From Mesostigma viride (taxonomy: Eukaryota > Streptophyta > Mesostigmatophyceae > Mesostigmatales > Mesostigmataceae), in the NCBI GenBank assembly GCA_009746045.1, contig RPFO01000165.1:1594046-1658045 (forward strand): 64,000 bases of DNA, written 5' to 3'. Below are positions 54,906 to 64,000 of this stretch, in pieces (position 1 is the first letter of the stretch; each line of letters begins with the position of its first letter). The notes beneath the pieces were generated by a model. The model made no database searches. It was given only the letters and a program-made list of their open reading frames with translations, and had not been told where the DNA came from. The position numbers and the translations under genes are program-made.

Positions 54906-57765
54906 GATGGATGGATGGATGGATGGGTACACGCAATCCTACCGGTCTAAGCTATCTACAGGCTATCTACAAAACAATCATATTCTATATCTATGGTGCT
55001 CGCGACCCTAGGGGTCGTGGCTAGCATGCCTCCCTCGTTTGCAAACACGCTCCTTCCCCACTGCAGGGGCCTTGTTGACCTCTATGACCTGGGCATGCGC
55101 AAGCGTCATCAAGGATCTGTACTAGCTGCTCGCTCGCACGTGATCCCCCTGGTGCGCTCCGATCATCGCATCGTCACCGCCCGCATCCGCCTGCGATTCC
55201 CCTCGCACTTTCGTAAGCACGTGGCACCACCTGATTTGCGCACACTGCAGTTGCTTGAGAAATCTGACGCCGCTCTGGGAGACTTCCCTGAAAAACGCGC
55301 CAACAAGCGCGCGGCAGAGGAGTTCGTCGACGCGCTGGACATCCCGGCCAGCCACGCCCAGCTGCCCGCTGCCGGCCCGGCATCGGCCTTTCGGCACCTC
55401 GCTGGTGTCACCGCTGGTGGCACCTCGCTGGTAAGATGCCTGCGGCAGGGGCCCTGCTGCCCCCCCGCCGCCCGCCCCGCTTCACCAGCCTGCATTGGCT
55501 CCCCGCCGTCATCCAGACCCGGCAAGCCCTGGGCGACAACCGTGACCCCGCCCGCTACGCCCGCCTCAAAGGCGATCGAATACCACTCGGCCATCCGGCA
55601 GGCGACCAAGGAGCAGGAGGACCTCCATGTCCGCGAGTACTTCGCCCACCTCCAGGACCAGCACGGCAAGTACGCCTGGACCCGCCTGCGTCACGCCCAA
55701 CGGCCAGCCGGCGGCACGCAGCCGGCGCTGCGGACGCTCTCTGGCTCCCCGCAGCAGCAGCTTGACCAACTGGTGGTATTCCTCCCAGTCCCGGCTGCTC
55801 GGCGCCCCCCCGCCACCTCCGCTGCTTGGCCCTCTGGCGGCCGCCTGCCTGGCAGTGGCGCCTGCGGACGTCCCTGCGCCGCCCACGCCGCCCGCCGCTG
55901 AGCAGGACACCCGGCCCTGACGGAACCCCTGGCCAACCCCAACGAGCTACCGCCGTTCACCGAGCCTCGAGCTAAGCACCGCCGCCAAGCAACTCCGCTT
56001 CTACGCCGCCGTTGGACCTGACCAGCTCTCCGCCCCGGTGATTAAGCTGACAGCACTCACGGGGTTCCTGCTTGACGTCTGCAACCGGATCCTGCTTGCC
56101 GACGCGCCGCCGATTCCTGAGTGGCAGCACAGCTACCGTATTATGCTGTACATAACACGGTTATACAAAGGTTCCCCTGACGACCCCGCCAACTACCGAG
56201 GAGTCTGCATCCATAGCGCCGCACTCAAGTTGTTCATGCGCACGATCCTCAACCGCCTTCGTTCTGCTCTCGACTGTCACATTGGGGAAAGTCAAATGAG
56301 CTTTCGTCCTGGGCGCAACACCGTCATGGCCATCTTCGTCGCACGTCGCCTCTTCGAGGAAATCACTCTCCTGCAACCTGGTGAGTTTCCCGCCATCCTG
56401 ATCTTCGCCGACTTCATCAAGGCTTTTGATTCTGTCCTCTGGGCCGCTCTATGGGCTGTACTTGCTCGCGCTCGCGTCCCCACTCCCCTGATTACCGTCA
56501 TCCGCACGCTGTATGAGGGGTCGACCACTTCGATGCGCACTCAACACGGCTTTACCCCGCCATGCCCATGCACTGCAGACCGGCGTGTGGCAGGGTTGCC
56601 TCCTGTCGCCGTACCTGTTGATTATTGTAGTGGATATTATGTTATGCGCCAGGCACGTGCTCGCTTTGCTAGCATTGCAGGCCGTGCCCCTGGCCTAGCG
56701 ATCACGAACGAGCTTGGGGAAGGGGGGCCGACTAACAAGCAGAATTAACTAGCTGACCTCATTTACGCCGACGACATCAGGCTCATCGAGAAGCCGGAGT
56801 CTGCCCAACTTTTGGTGGACTGCCTGGCGCTCGAGGCTCGGGCGGTTGGTCTAGAAAGCAGCCCCAAAACGGAGGCCCTGGCCCTCGGCATGGCAGGGCC
56901 CCCACCCACACTCCGCCTCTTAGATGACACCGAGGTCAACTACCCTACTTCGAAGGCCGCTTCAAGCTGCTCGGCAGTTGGCTTCCCGACTGCGAGGACG
57001 ACCTGACGACACGGATATCGGCATGGCGTGAGCGCAACTCCATGACCACCGCCGCTGGTGGAGCAACCCCGCCCTACCCCGGATCGTCAAGCGTGACCTC
57101 TTCAAGGTTTTCATTCTGACGATCCTGACCTACGGCGCCGAGACCTGGACACTGACGCAGGAGCTGGAGCAACGACTCGACGGCAACGTCATCAAGATGC
57201 TGCGCAAGGCCCTTAATATATCCCCTTTGGTTTGCACATTAGTAATGAGGGTTTAATTGTACGCTGATTTGCCCTATGTTTCCCACATTATTAGGCACAG
57301 GCGCCTGGGCCTAGCCGGGCACCTGGCCCGCACAGATCAGGTAGACACATCCGATAGACTAGCTGGCACCAAGCCCGCCCAGCCTGGGCGATATGTCCTC
57401 ACCTGGCGTGCCCCAGGCCGCGCGCGGCAGGGACGCCACCCGTGGACTTTTCGTGATAGACTCGGCATGGACATGTGCTACACTAGACGTGACGGGCTCA
57501 CACCCGGGCAGCCTCCTGGTTTGTCTGTAATATGGAGGCAGATGGTACGCAAGGATAGATGGCAAGTAGTGATGAAGGAGACCACCCCCAAGTCTGTGGG
57601 GGCTCCGCGTACACGTGACCGCGTATGGCATTCATAGCGATTCGGGCCGCGGTGCCCACAACCCTGTAACTAGGAACTAGATAGCTAGCATCATCCATTC
57701 CATCCCATGTTCCCCTCCCACTGAGGACTTATGCTCACGTGACGCAGTCATGTGTCTATTAATTA
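54906..57765 (+). pseudogene. LINE-A, 5'-truncated non-LTR retrotransposon (ORF2 remnants)
   Basis: Starts near a (GATG)n tract. The C-terminal end of an APE-type endonuclease is visible (PLVRSDHRIVTARIRLRF, about 55150-55200). RT lies at 56038-56900: LYKGSPDDPANYRGVC, SFRPGRNTVMAIFVARRLFEE, FADFIKAFDSVLW, GVWQGCLLSPYL and, in another frame, LIYADDIRLIEK. The C-terminal domain of this LINE group follows (LTYGAETWTLTQELEQRLDG, LGLAGHLARTDQV, LSVIWRQMVRKDRWQVV at 57527-57577). There are many frameshifts. It ends with GTGTCTATTAATTAATTAA at 57749-57767. Confidence 0.85.
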
Positions 57766-57935
57766 ATTAATTAACGACCTGGGCCCACTTGGCCTTGTCC
57801 ATCATCTTTTTCCAAATCACGGAGAGGCCTAGGCCCTCCATGTCCTCTACTAGCTGTTCTTTGAAGGTGCGGGCCTTGCGGCGTCTAACCTGGCTGGGCC
57901 CGGCCCACGTGAGGAGGTGCCGGCCCGGCTGGGCG
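57764..57935 (-). pseudogene. C-terminal fragment of a third LINE copy
   Basis: The minus strand reads LLTWAGPSQVRRRKARTFKE and GLSVIWKKMMDKAKWAQVVN then stop within the (TTAA)n tail. It is paralogous to the end of LINE-A (LSVIWRQMVRKDRWQVV) but clearly diverged, so a different subfamily inserted tail-to-tail with LINE-A. Confidence 0.7.
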
Positions 57936-57936
57936 A

Positions 57937-60265
57937 GGGGATGGGATGGAATGGATTATGCTAGCTATCTAGTTCCTAGTTACAGGGTTGTGGGCACCAC
58001 GACCCGAATCGCTATGAATGCCATACGCGGTCACACTCGGAGCCCCCACAGACTTGGGGTATTCTCCTTCATCACTACTTCAATGCCATCTATCCTTGTG
58101 AACCATCTGCCTCCGTATGACAGACAAGCCAGCCGAGGCTTCCTGGGTGTGAGTCCGTCTCGTCTGGTGTAGCACATGTCCATGCCGAGTCTATCACGGA
58201 AAGTCCACGGCCGGTGCCAGCGGCCCTGCCGCGCGCAGCCTGGGGCACGCCATGTGAGAACATAACGTCCAGGCTGGCCGGGCTTGGTGCCAGCTAGTCT
58301 ATCTGATGTCTCTACCTGATCTGTGCGGGCCAGGTGCCCTGCTAGTAGGCCCAGGCGCCGGCCTAAGAATGCGGGAAACATAGGGCAAATCAGCGTACAA
58401 ATCCTCATTACTAATTATTTGCAAACCAAAGGGGATATTAAGGGCCTTGCGCAGCATCTTGGTGACGTTGCCGTCGAGTCGTTGCTCCAGCTCCTGCGTC
58501 AGTGTCCAGGTCTCGGCGCCGTAGGTCAGGATCGTCAGAATGAAAACCTTGAAGAGGTCACGCTTGACGATCCGGGGTAGGGCGGGGTTGCTCCACCAGC
58601 GGCGGTGGTCGGAGTCAGTTGCGCCCACGCCATGCCGATATCTGTGTCGTCAGGTCGTCCTCGCAGTCGAGAAGCCAACTGCCGAGCAACTTGAAGCGGC
58701 CTTCGAAGAAGGGTAGTTGACCTCGGTGTCGTCTAAGAGGTGGAGTGTGGGCCGGGGCCTGGCCATACCAAGAGCCAGGGCCTCCGTGTTTTGGGGCTGA
58801 TTTCTAGACCAACCGCCCGAGCCTCGAGCGCCAGGCAGTCCACCAAAAGTTGGGCAGACTCCGGCTTCTCGATGAGCCTGATGTCGTCGGCATAAATGAG
58901 GTCAGCTAGTACATTCTGCCTGTTGGTCGGCCCCCCTTCCCCAAGCTCGTTCGTGATCGCTAGGCCAGGGGCACGGCCTGCAATGCTAGCAAAGCGGGCA
59001 CATGCCTGGCGCATAACATAATCCACTACAATAATCAACAGGTACGGCGACAGGACGCAACCCTGCCACACGCCGGTGACTCTGCAGTGGACATGGCGGG
59101 GTAAAGCCGTGTTGAGTGCGCATCGAAGTGGTCGACCCCTCATACAGCGTGCGGATGACAGTAATCAGGGGAGTGGGGACGCGAGCGCGAGCAAGTACAG
59201 CCCATAGAGCGTCCCAGAGGACAGAATCAAAAGCCTTGATGACTAGTCGACGAAGATGGCGGGAAACTCACCAGCCGGTTGCAGGAGAGCGATTTCCTTG
59301 AAGAGGCGACGTGCGACGAAGATGGCCATGACGGTGTTGCGCCCAGGGTGAAAGCCCATTTGACTTCTCCCCAAGGTGACAGTCGAGAGCAGAACGAAGG
59401 CGGTTGAGGATCGTGCGCATGAACAACTCGAGTGCGGCGCTATGGATGCAGACTCCTCGGTAGTTGGCGGGGTCGTCAGGGGAACCTTTGCTTTTGTACA
59501 GCATAATACGGTAGCTGTGCTACCACTCAGGAATCGGCGGCGCGTCGGCAAGCAGGATCCGGCTGCAGACGTCAAGCAGGAACCCTGTGAGTGCTGTCAG
59601 CTTAATCACCGGGGCGGGGAGCTGGTCAGGTCCAACGGCGGCGTAGAAGCGGAGTTGCTTGGCGGCGGTGCTCAGCTCGAGGCTCGGTGAACGGCGGTAG
59701 CTCGTTGGGGTTGGCCAGGGGTTCCGTCAGGGCCGGGTGTCCTGCTCAGCGGCGGGCGGCGTGGGCGGCGCAGGGATGTTCGCAGGCGCCAGGCAGGCGG
59801 CCGCCAGAGGGCCAAGCGGCGGAGGCGCCGAGCAGCCGGGACTGGGAGGAATACCACTGATCAAGTTGCTGCTGCGGTGACTGAGCCAGAGAGCGTCCGC
59901 AGCGCTGGCTGCGCGCCGCCGGCTGCATGGCCGTTGGGCGTGACGCAGGCGGATCCGGAGTACTTGCCGTGCTGGTCCTTGAGGTGGGCGAAGTATTTGA
60001 GGACATGGAGGTCCTCCTTCTCCTCGGTCGCCTGCCGGATGGCCGAGTGGTATTCAATCGCCTTTGAGGCGGGCGTAGCGGGCGGGGTCACGGTTGTCGC
60101 GCAGGGCTTGCCGGGCCTGGATGACGGCGGGGAGCCGGTGCAGGCTGGTGAAGCGGGGCGGGCGGCGGGGGGGCAGCAGGGTCCCTGCCGCGGGCAGCTT
60201 GCCAGCGAGGTGCCGAAGGGCCGATGCCGGGCCGGCAGCGGGCAGCTCGGCCATCGTAAACTCAG
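57937..60265 (-). pseudogene. LINE-B, inverted copy of the LINE-A family
   Basis: Reverse complement of most of LINE-A: the Pro-rich linker with KAIEYHSAIRQATEEKEDLHV (about 60060-60010), RT motifs RGVCIHSAALELFMRTILNRL and LIYADDIRLIEK (58920-58860), and FILTILTYGAETWTLTQELEQ (58540-58480). Many frameshifts, 5'-truncated after the endonuclease. LINE-A and LINE-B face each other at their 3' ends, making a 5-kb imperfect palindrome centred near 57800. Confidence 0.85.
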
Positions 60266-61008
60266 CCGGCCACCGGCGCCAACTACACCCAAGAACTTTT
60301 GACAGCTACAGACCTTATTGACTCCCACAAACGTTTAACTTCAGGACCACGCATTAAGGCGTGTCCATGTAGTAAGAAACGTGCAAGGCTCCGCTCCTCG
60401 TCGAGCACCTGGACATGGGCAGTTAGCTCGCAATGACAGCAATGCACCTAATGCTAGAGCGCACGCTGCCCCCCTTGGGCAAGGCCCCACACTTTCATAT
60501 TTGTTGGCTCCCTGATGCCAACACTTTGTGGAAACACACTTTGGAGCGGGCAGGCGTCAAAAGGCCTGGTAGCTGGATCGGTTCCAAGTTTGGAAACGTC
60601 TACAATTTTTTAGCCGTACCATGCAAGACTTTGCTACAGAAACAATCGATTTAGACTTAGTAACTTACAGTCTGATACTTATGATTTTACAACATTGTAC
60701 ACACTACACTAGATCTCAACGCCTTGACCCAACGGCTAGTAGGAAAATTACTTATCAATCTCCTCTATGCACGACGATGCAACCCGCTGCTGTCTAGCCT
60801 TACCCTGCCCGTTCATGCTCATTGAGAACCAAGCCGTGGCGTGAGTCACCGCTGAGGAAGTGCGCAAGGTTAAGCAAACAGCTAGCGCCCAGGTCGTCAA
60901 CGCTAGTCGCCTCAAGCAGTGGATCAAAATTCTGGTCGATAATACGTTTGTCTCCTTTGCAAGTCAGGTTTACAAACAAACGATTGGCATTCCTATGGGG
61001 ACATATCT
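60266..61008 (+). pseudogene. Penelope-like element reverse transcriptase remnant
   Basis: Broken coding pieces on the plus strand match the order of a Penelope-type RT: DSHKRLTSGPR near 60320; TYDFTTLYT then, one frame off, TTLDLNALTQRLVGKLL (60678-60750); and RLKQWIKILVDNTFVSF, QVYKQTIGIPMGT (60910-61003). The last is the typical motif that precedes the catalytic block, which is missing. The fragment stops where LINE-C begins. Confidence 0.65.
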
Positions 61009-61375
61009 TAATTGATTAATAGCGTAACAGCGTTACCTGAGCGTAAGTCCTCAGTACAGTCGAGAGTGGGATGGGATGGGATGGGATGGGATGGGAGGGA
61101 GGGAGCTCTAGCTATCTAAGACCTAGTGACGGGGTTTTGGGCACCACGGCCAGAAGTTATCACTGGGAATGCCATACTTGGTCACTGTCATGGGGAGCCC
61201 CCACGGACTTGAGGGTGGTCTCCTTCATGACTACCTGCCACCTATCCTTGCGAACCATCTGCCTCCAGATGACAGACATTCCAGGGGGCTGCCCCGGCAT
61301 GAGCCCATGGCGATGTGGGTAACACATATCCATGCCTAGCCTATCCCGGAAGGTAGTCACCATGGGCGCTGCGTG
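61009..61375 (-). pseudogene. LINE-C, 3' end fragment
   Basis: In minus sense it encodes the last ~60 residues of the LINE-A family (FRDRLGMDMCYPHRHGL, LSVIWRQMVRKDRWQVVMKE) and the 3' UTR with (GGGAT)n and CTGAGGACTTACGCTCAGG. Its (TTAA)-type tail is at 61009-61020. Confidence 0.75.
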
Positions 61376-61587
61376 TAGCTTGGCCGGTTATGGTGACGGA
61401 ATGCAATACCCTGTATACGATAATGCTCATAACTTTTGACTCCGGTCATGAAATTACACCGGGTTGGTTGCAATAGAATTGTCTTCTCAAGACAAACACG
61501 CTGATGATATAATAATTTTCTGCAGCCATTGCCCAAGATTTCGTAAGCTATCATAAACTCGGCACAGGCAGCGTCCGTCTTTTCCGG
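61376..61587 (+). other. Putative 5' UTR of LINE-D
   Basis: No ORF; it abuts LINE-C on the left and the ORF1-like region on the right. Confidence 0.35.
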
Positions 61588-62960
61588 ATGCAAGCTATGC
61601 AGCGAACCCCAGCCATGCAGCCGCCTCCCCTCCTCCCGCACACAGATGGGGAAACCATAGCGACGCAGCCAGAGGCCGACGACGAGGCCATTAACGCCCC
61701 CTCCAAGCCACATTGCGCAGGACCCGAGGACGAGATGGATCGTCAGGTCCCTCCGCCATCGGCTTCACTTCCCAGCGGGGCGAACAGCGAGGACGCCCCC
61801 ATTGACGACGCTATCGAGGACGCTGAGGCTAATTTCCCCAGAGTCTTTTCTGCCGGGCCAGGCCGTGCCCGACCATGCCTTCTTTGCGCTTTCCCGGCGA
61901 AGTTGCAGGCTATCTACGGCTGTGCTACGATACATGGCAAGCAAGGGCATTAATTAAGCTCCGTGCAGCCTACATGCCTGACGGCTTCATCCCCATCGGC
62001 GCCATCGACGAACTGAACAAGCCCCAGCTCCGACTCTCTGTTCTTTTGAGCCATACGCAGGCCCCCAGCCTCTGGGCACTCATTGCCGCCTACAACGACG
62101 CCCAGCAAGGCCCCGCCAACACTCCTAGTGCTTCCCCGGAAGCCGACCTGCAACAGCTCAACCAGACAGTCGCGGCCATGGCCGCCCAGCTCGGCGACCT
62201 GTCATCTACTCTGCGCCAGGACACCTCCGCACTGCGCACCAGTATGGCCAAGAAGGTGAAGCCCAGCCATATTGTCGGCCTCGCCCCCGCCAGCAGCTCA
62301 ACAGCTCCCTAGCTATGCATGCAGCTATGGCGAAGCAGGCCGACATGGCCATGCACCATGATGGCCGATGCCGCCAGCCGGGGGGCAGCAGCCCACAAGA
62401 TCTCGCGGTAGAAGATGAGCACCGCTCACGCAGTATAGTTGTCCGTTTCTTTACGGTAGGGGGTCCGCAAGAGACAGACACTATATGCTCGCCATGCACT
62501 CGGCTGCACAGGGAGCTCATTACCCAGAAGCTACAGCTGGGCAGCGAACGCATTCACATTCAGTCGGCCGCATGGATGGCAGGCCAGCCTGGCTCCATCC
62601 GCGTGACCTTCACGATTGTTGCCAGCAAGGTGAAATTCCTTCAAACTCGTCATCGCCTGCACGGGCGGAATGACCCCACAGCATCAGCGATGTACTCTTC
62701 CCAGAGCAGCTCCGAGAAAAGAATGCCCTGCTAGCTACCGCGGAAGCGGCAGATGTCAGGAGTCGCCATGTCCGCGTCTTCGTCCGCCTCGTCGTCGACT
62801 GCCCTACCCTCTTCATCAACGGGGTCCGCACGAATGTGGCTGCCCCCAAGAAGAAGCAGAAGGTGCAGCACCCGCCGGCCTCTGCAGCATCGTCGTCAAC
62901 GCGCGTCCCCGGTGAGGATGGCGCCCGGTAAGGGCACACCCTCGCGGCCTCGCCGGGTAC
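61588..62960 (+). pseudogene. LINE-D ORF1-like region, frameshifted
   Basis: Overlapping plus-strand ORFs. 61588-61953 is acidic and Pro-rich. 61875-62312 holds a heptad-like LQQLNQTVAAMAAQLGDLSS, a probable coiled coil. 62315-62734 has an RRM-like core, RSRSIVVRFFTVGG, LHRELITQKLQLGSERIHIQ and SIRVTFTIVASKVKFLQTRH. A basic KKKQKVQ stretch follows near 62850. This coiled-coil plus RRM plan is that of L1-type ORF1 proteins. At least two frame breaks. Confidence 0.55.
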
Positions 62961-63313
62961 AATCGGCTTTGGGCACAGGCCCCTTTCGATCCATCTCCAT
63001 GTCGCACGTGCGAGCATGATCGGGATGCAAGGTCGCCAGGCACGCCACGGTCAACCCTCCCACCAATTTTCCAGCCTCACTCGCCTCTTGGCCCGCCTTG
63101 AGCGGGACGAGGCTCAGTCGACACTCCAGCGACCCCAGCCAGGACGGAGAGGACGCATATCCGCCCTGAAAGAAAGACTCCATGCGTTGAAAAGCATTAA
63201 CCCCAATCGCCATCCTCCCCCCCCCCACCCCCTCCACCCCCACCACCACCTCCAGCACTACCCTTCTCCACCCCCACCTCCATAACCCCCCCCCGCGCTA
63301 ATAGGGTGAACGG

Positions 63314-63658
63314 CCCATTCTCATTGGTATTGCTAGCTTTAATGTGCGAACAATCCCTGCAGATCCTTCTACCACCAGTGGCACCCCAGCACGTCAACAC
63401 GTCGACGAGCTGATGGCCTTGTGTGCCGACAACCAGATCGCCGTCCTCGGACTCCAGGAGCATCGGCGCACCATCGACCCTCAGCAAGGGGTCAACGGGC
63501 TTATGGTCGACGACCTCCGCGCGGGCTGGCGATTCCACTACGGTGGAGGCGCCGCGCCGGGTCAAGGCGGTGTGAGCCTCCTGTGCTCACCGGCAGAATC
63601 AACTCACCTCCCGTCCATCGTGCTGAGATCCACTATACTTTTCATCCGAGGGTGGTAA
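63314..63658 (+). pseudogene. LINE-D ORF2 start: APE-type endonuclease N-terminus
   Basis: Reads IASFNVRTIPADPS, ARQHVDELMALCADNQIAVLGLQEHRR and GQGGVSLLCSPAES, the first strands of an APE endonuclease, with Asn (FNVR) and Glu (QEHR) of the active site in place. The ORF ends in unrelated sequence at 63658, so the element is 3'-truncated or interrupted. A C-rich tract (63210-63290) separates it from ORF1. Confidence 0.8.
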
Positions 63659-64000
63659 AAAGCATATCCGAGGCGTAAATTACGAGGTCTTATCTTACTA
63701 CCTAGATCCGAGGCGTGAGATCCAAGGCCGTAATCATTACGACGTAGGGTGATAGGTAGTAATTTTACTAGCCGTAACTAAAAGTAACGTTACGACTGCA
63801 CATCTTTTGTAGTACATTACCGACAGAGTAAATTACCAACAGATAGCGAGATACAAAACGCCTCATTCCCAGCCCTTGAGGTGTCACAGGGCCCCCAGTC
63901 TGCAAGGATTGTGTAGGTGCAGGATGCCAGCATAAGATGTGGATGTTTTCAGCACTAGGCTGTTGGATATAGGATGCCAGCATAGGATGTAGATGTTTGC
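63659..64000. other. Non-coding DNA at the window end
   Basis: AT-rich with TACGAGG/GAGGCGT motifs and a 45-bp direct repeat (GGATGCCAGCATAAGATG at 63927, GGATGCCAGCATAGGATG at 63972). No gene seen. Confidence 0.5.

Noticed and set aside
61588-63019. Multiple overlapping 60-150-residue ORFs as separate genes
   Set aside because: They are frames of one frameshifted LINE ORF1 and its shadows; only the ORF1-like pieces show domain-like sequence.

Overview
The window is repeat-dominated nuclear DNA of a eukaryote, probably a green alga or another green-lineage organism. The one clear host gene is a cytosolic tyrosyl-tRNA synthetase of the plant-like eukaryotic type (52479-53582, no introns). Almost everything else is retroelement, DNA transposon or satellite. 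There is no bacterial gene organisation. Short spliceosomal introns (about 50-80 nt, perfect GTAAG/AG borders) can be read in two places. The species cannot be named from the sequence alone.

Layout. 1-141 is the 3' end of a Copia pol gene. 537-10821 (minus strand) is a complete Copia-type element (Copia-A) with 654-658 bp LTRs and a 5-bp target duplication. 11702-45661 (plus strand) is a related element (Copia-B), split by two later insertions. The first, 14831-37181, is a Ty3/gypsy element on the minus strand flanked by a GGGT duplication. The second, 39260-42692, is a CACTA-like or Tc1-like DNA transposon flanked by TA. The gypsy element has in turn been invaded. A solo LTR (36259-37069) sits in its right LTR. 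About 10.8 kb of foreign DNA (24179-34965) sits between its leader and gag; this holds a 9.1 kb unit with perfect 210-bp inverted repeats, a large satellite block and a small spliced gene. 45662-52478 is intergenic DNA with a TIR element (46725-48515) and a G-rich minisatellite (49440-50530). After the synthetase gene, 54775-63658 is a cluster of broken non-LTR retrotransposons, two of them as an inverted pair, plus a Penelope-like reverse transcriptase remnant.

Biology of note. The gypsy element carries, between protease and reverse transcriptase, a C5-cytosine DNA methyltransferase, and at the C-terminus of its integrase a complete PHD finger. It therefore encoded both a DNA-methylation writer and a candidate chromatin reader. 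The two Copia elements share an unusual plan: an extra conserved gene of unknown function (ORF0) between the 5' LTR and gag; gag and pol in one frame separated by a single TGA stop (TGACTAG in one copy); a retropepsin-like domain placed between integrase and reverse transcriptase instead of before integrase, with DTN where DTG is expected; and an RT motif HGDD instead of YVDD.

Most element ORFs are broken by single-nucleotide frameshifts although LTR pairs are nearly identical. Either the copies are recently dead or the assembly carries indel errors.
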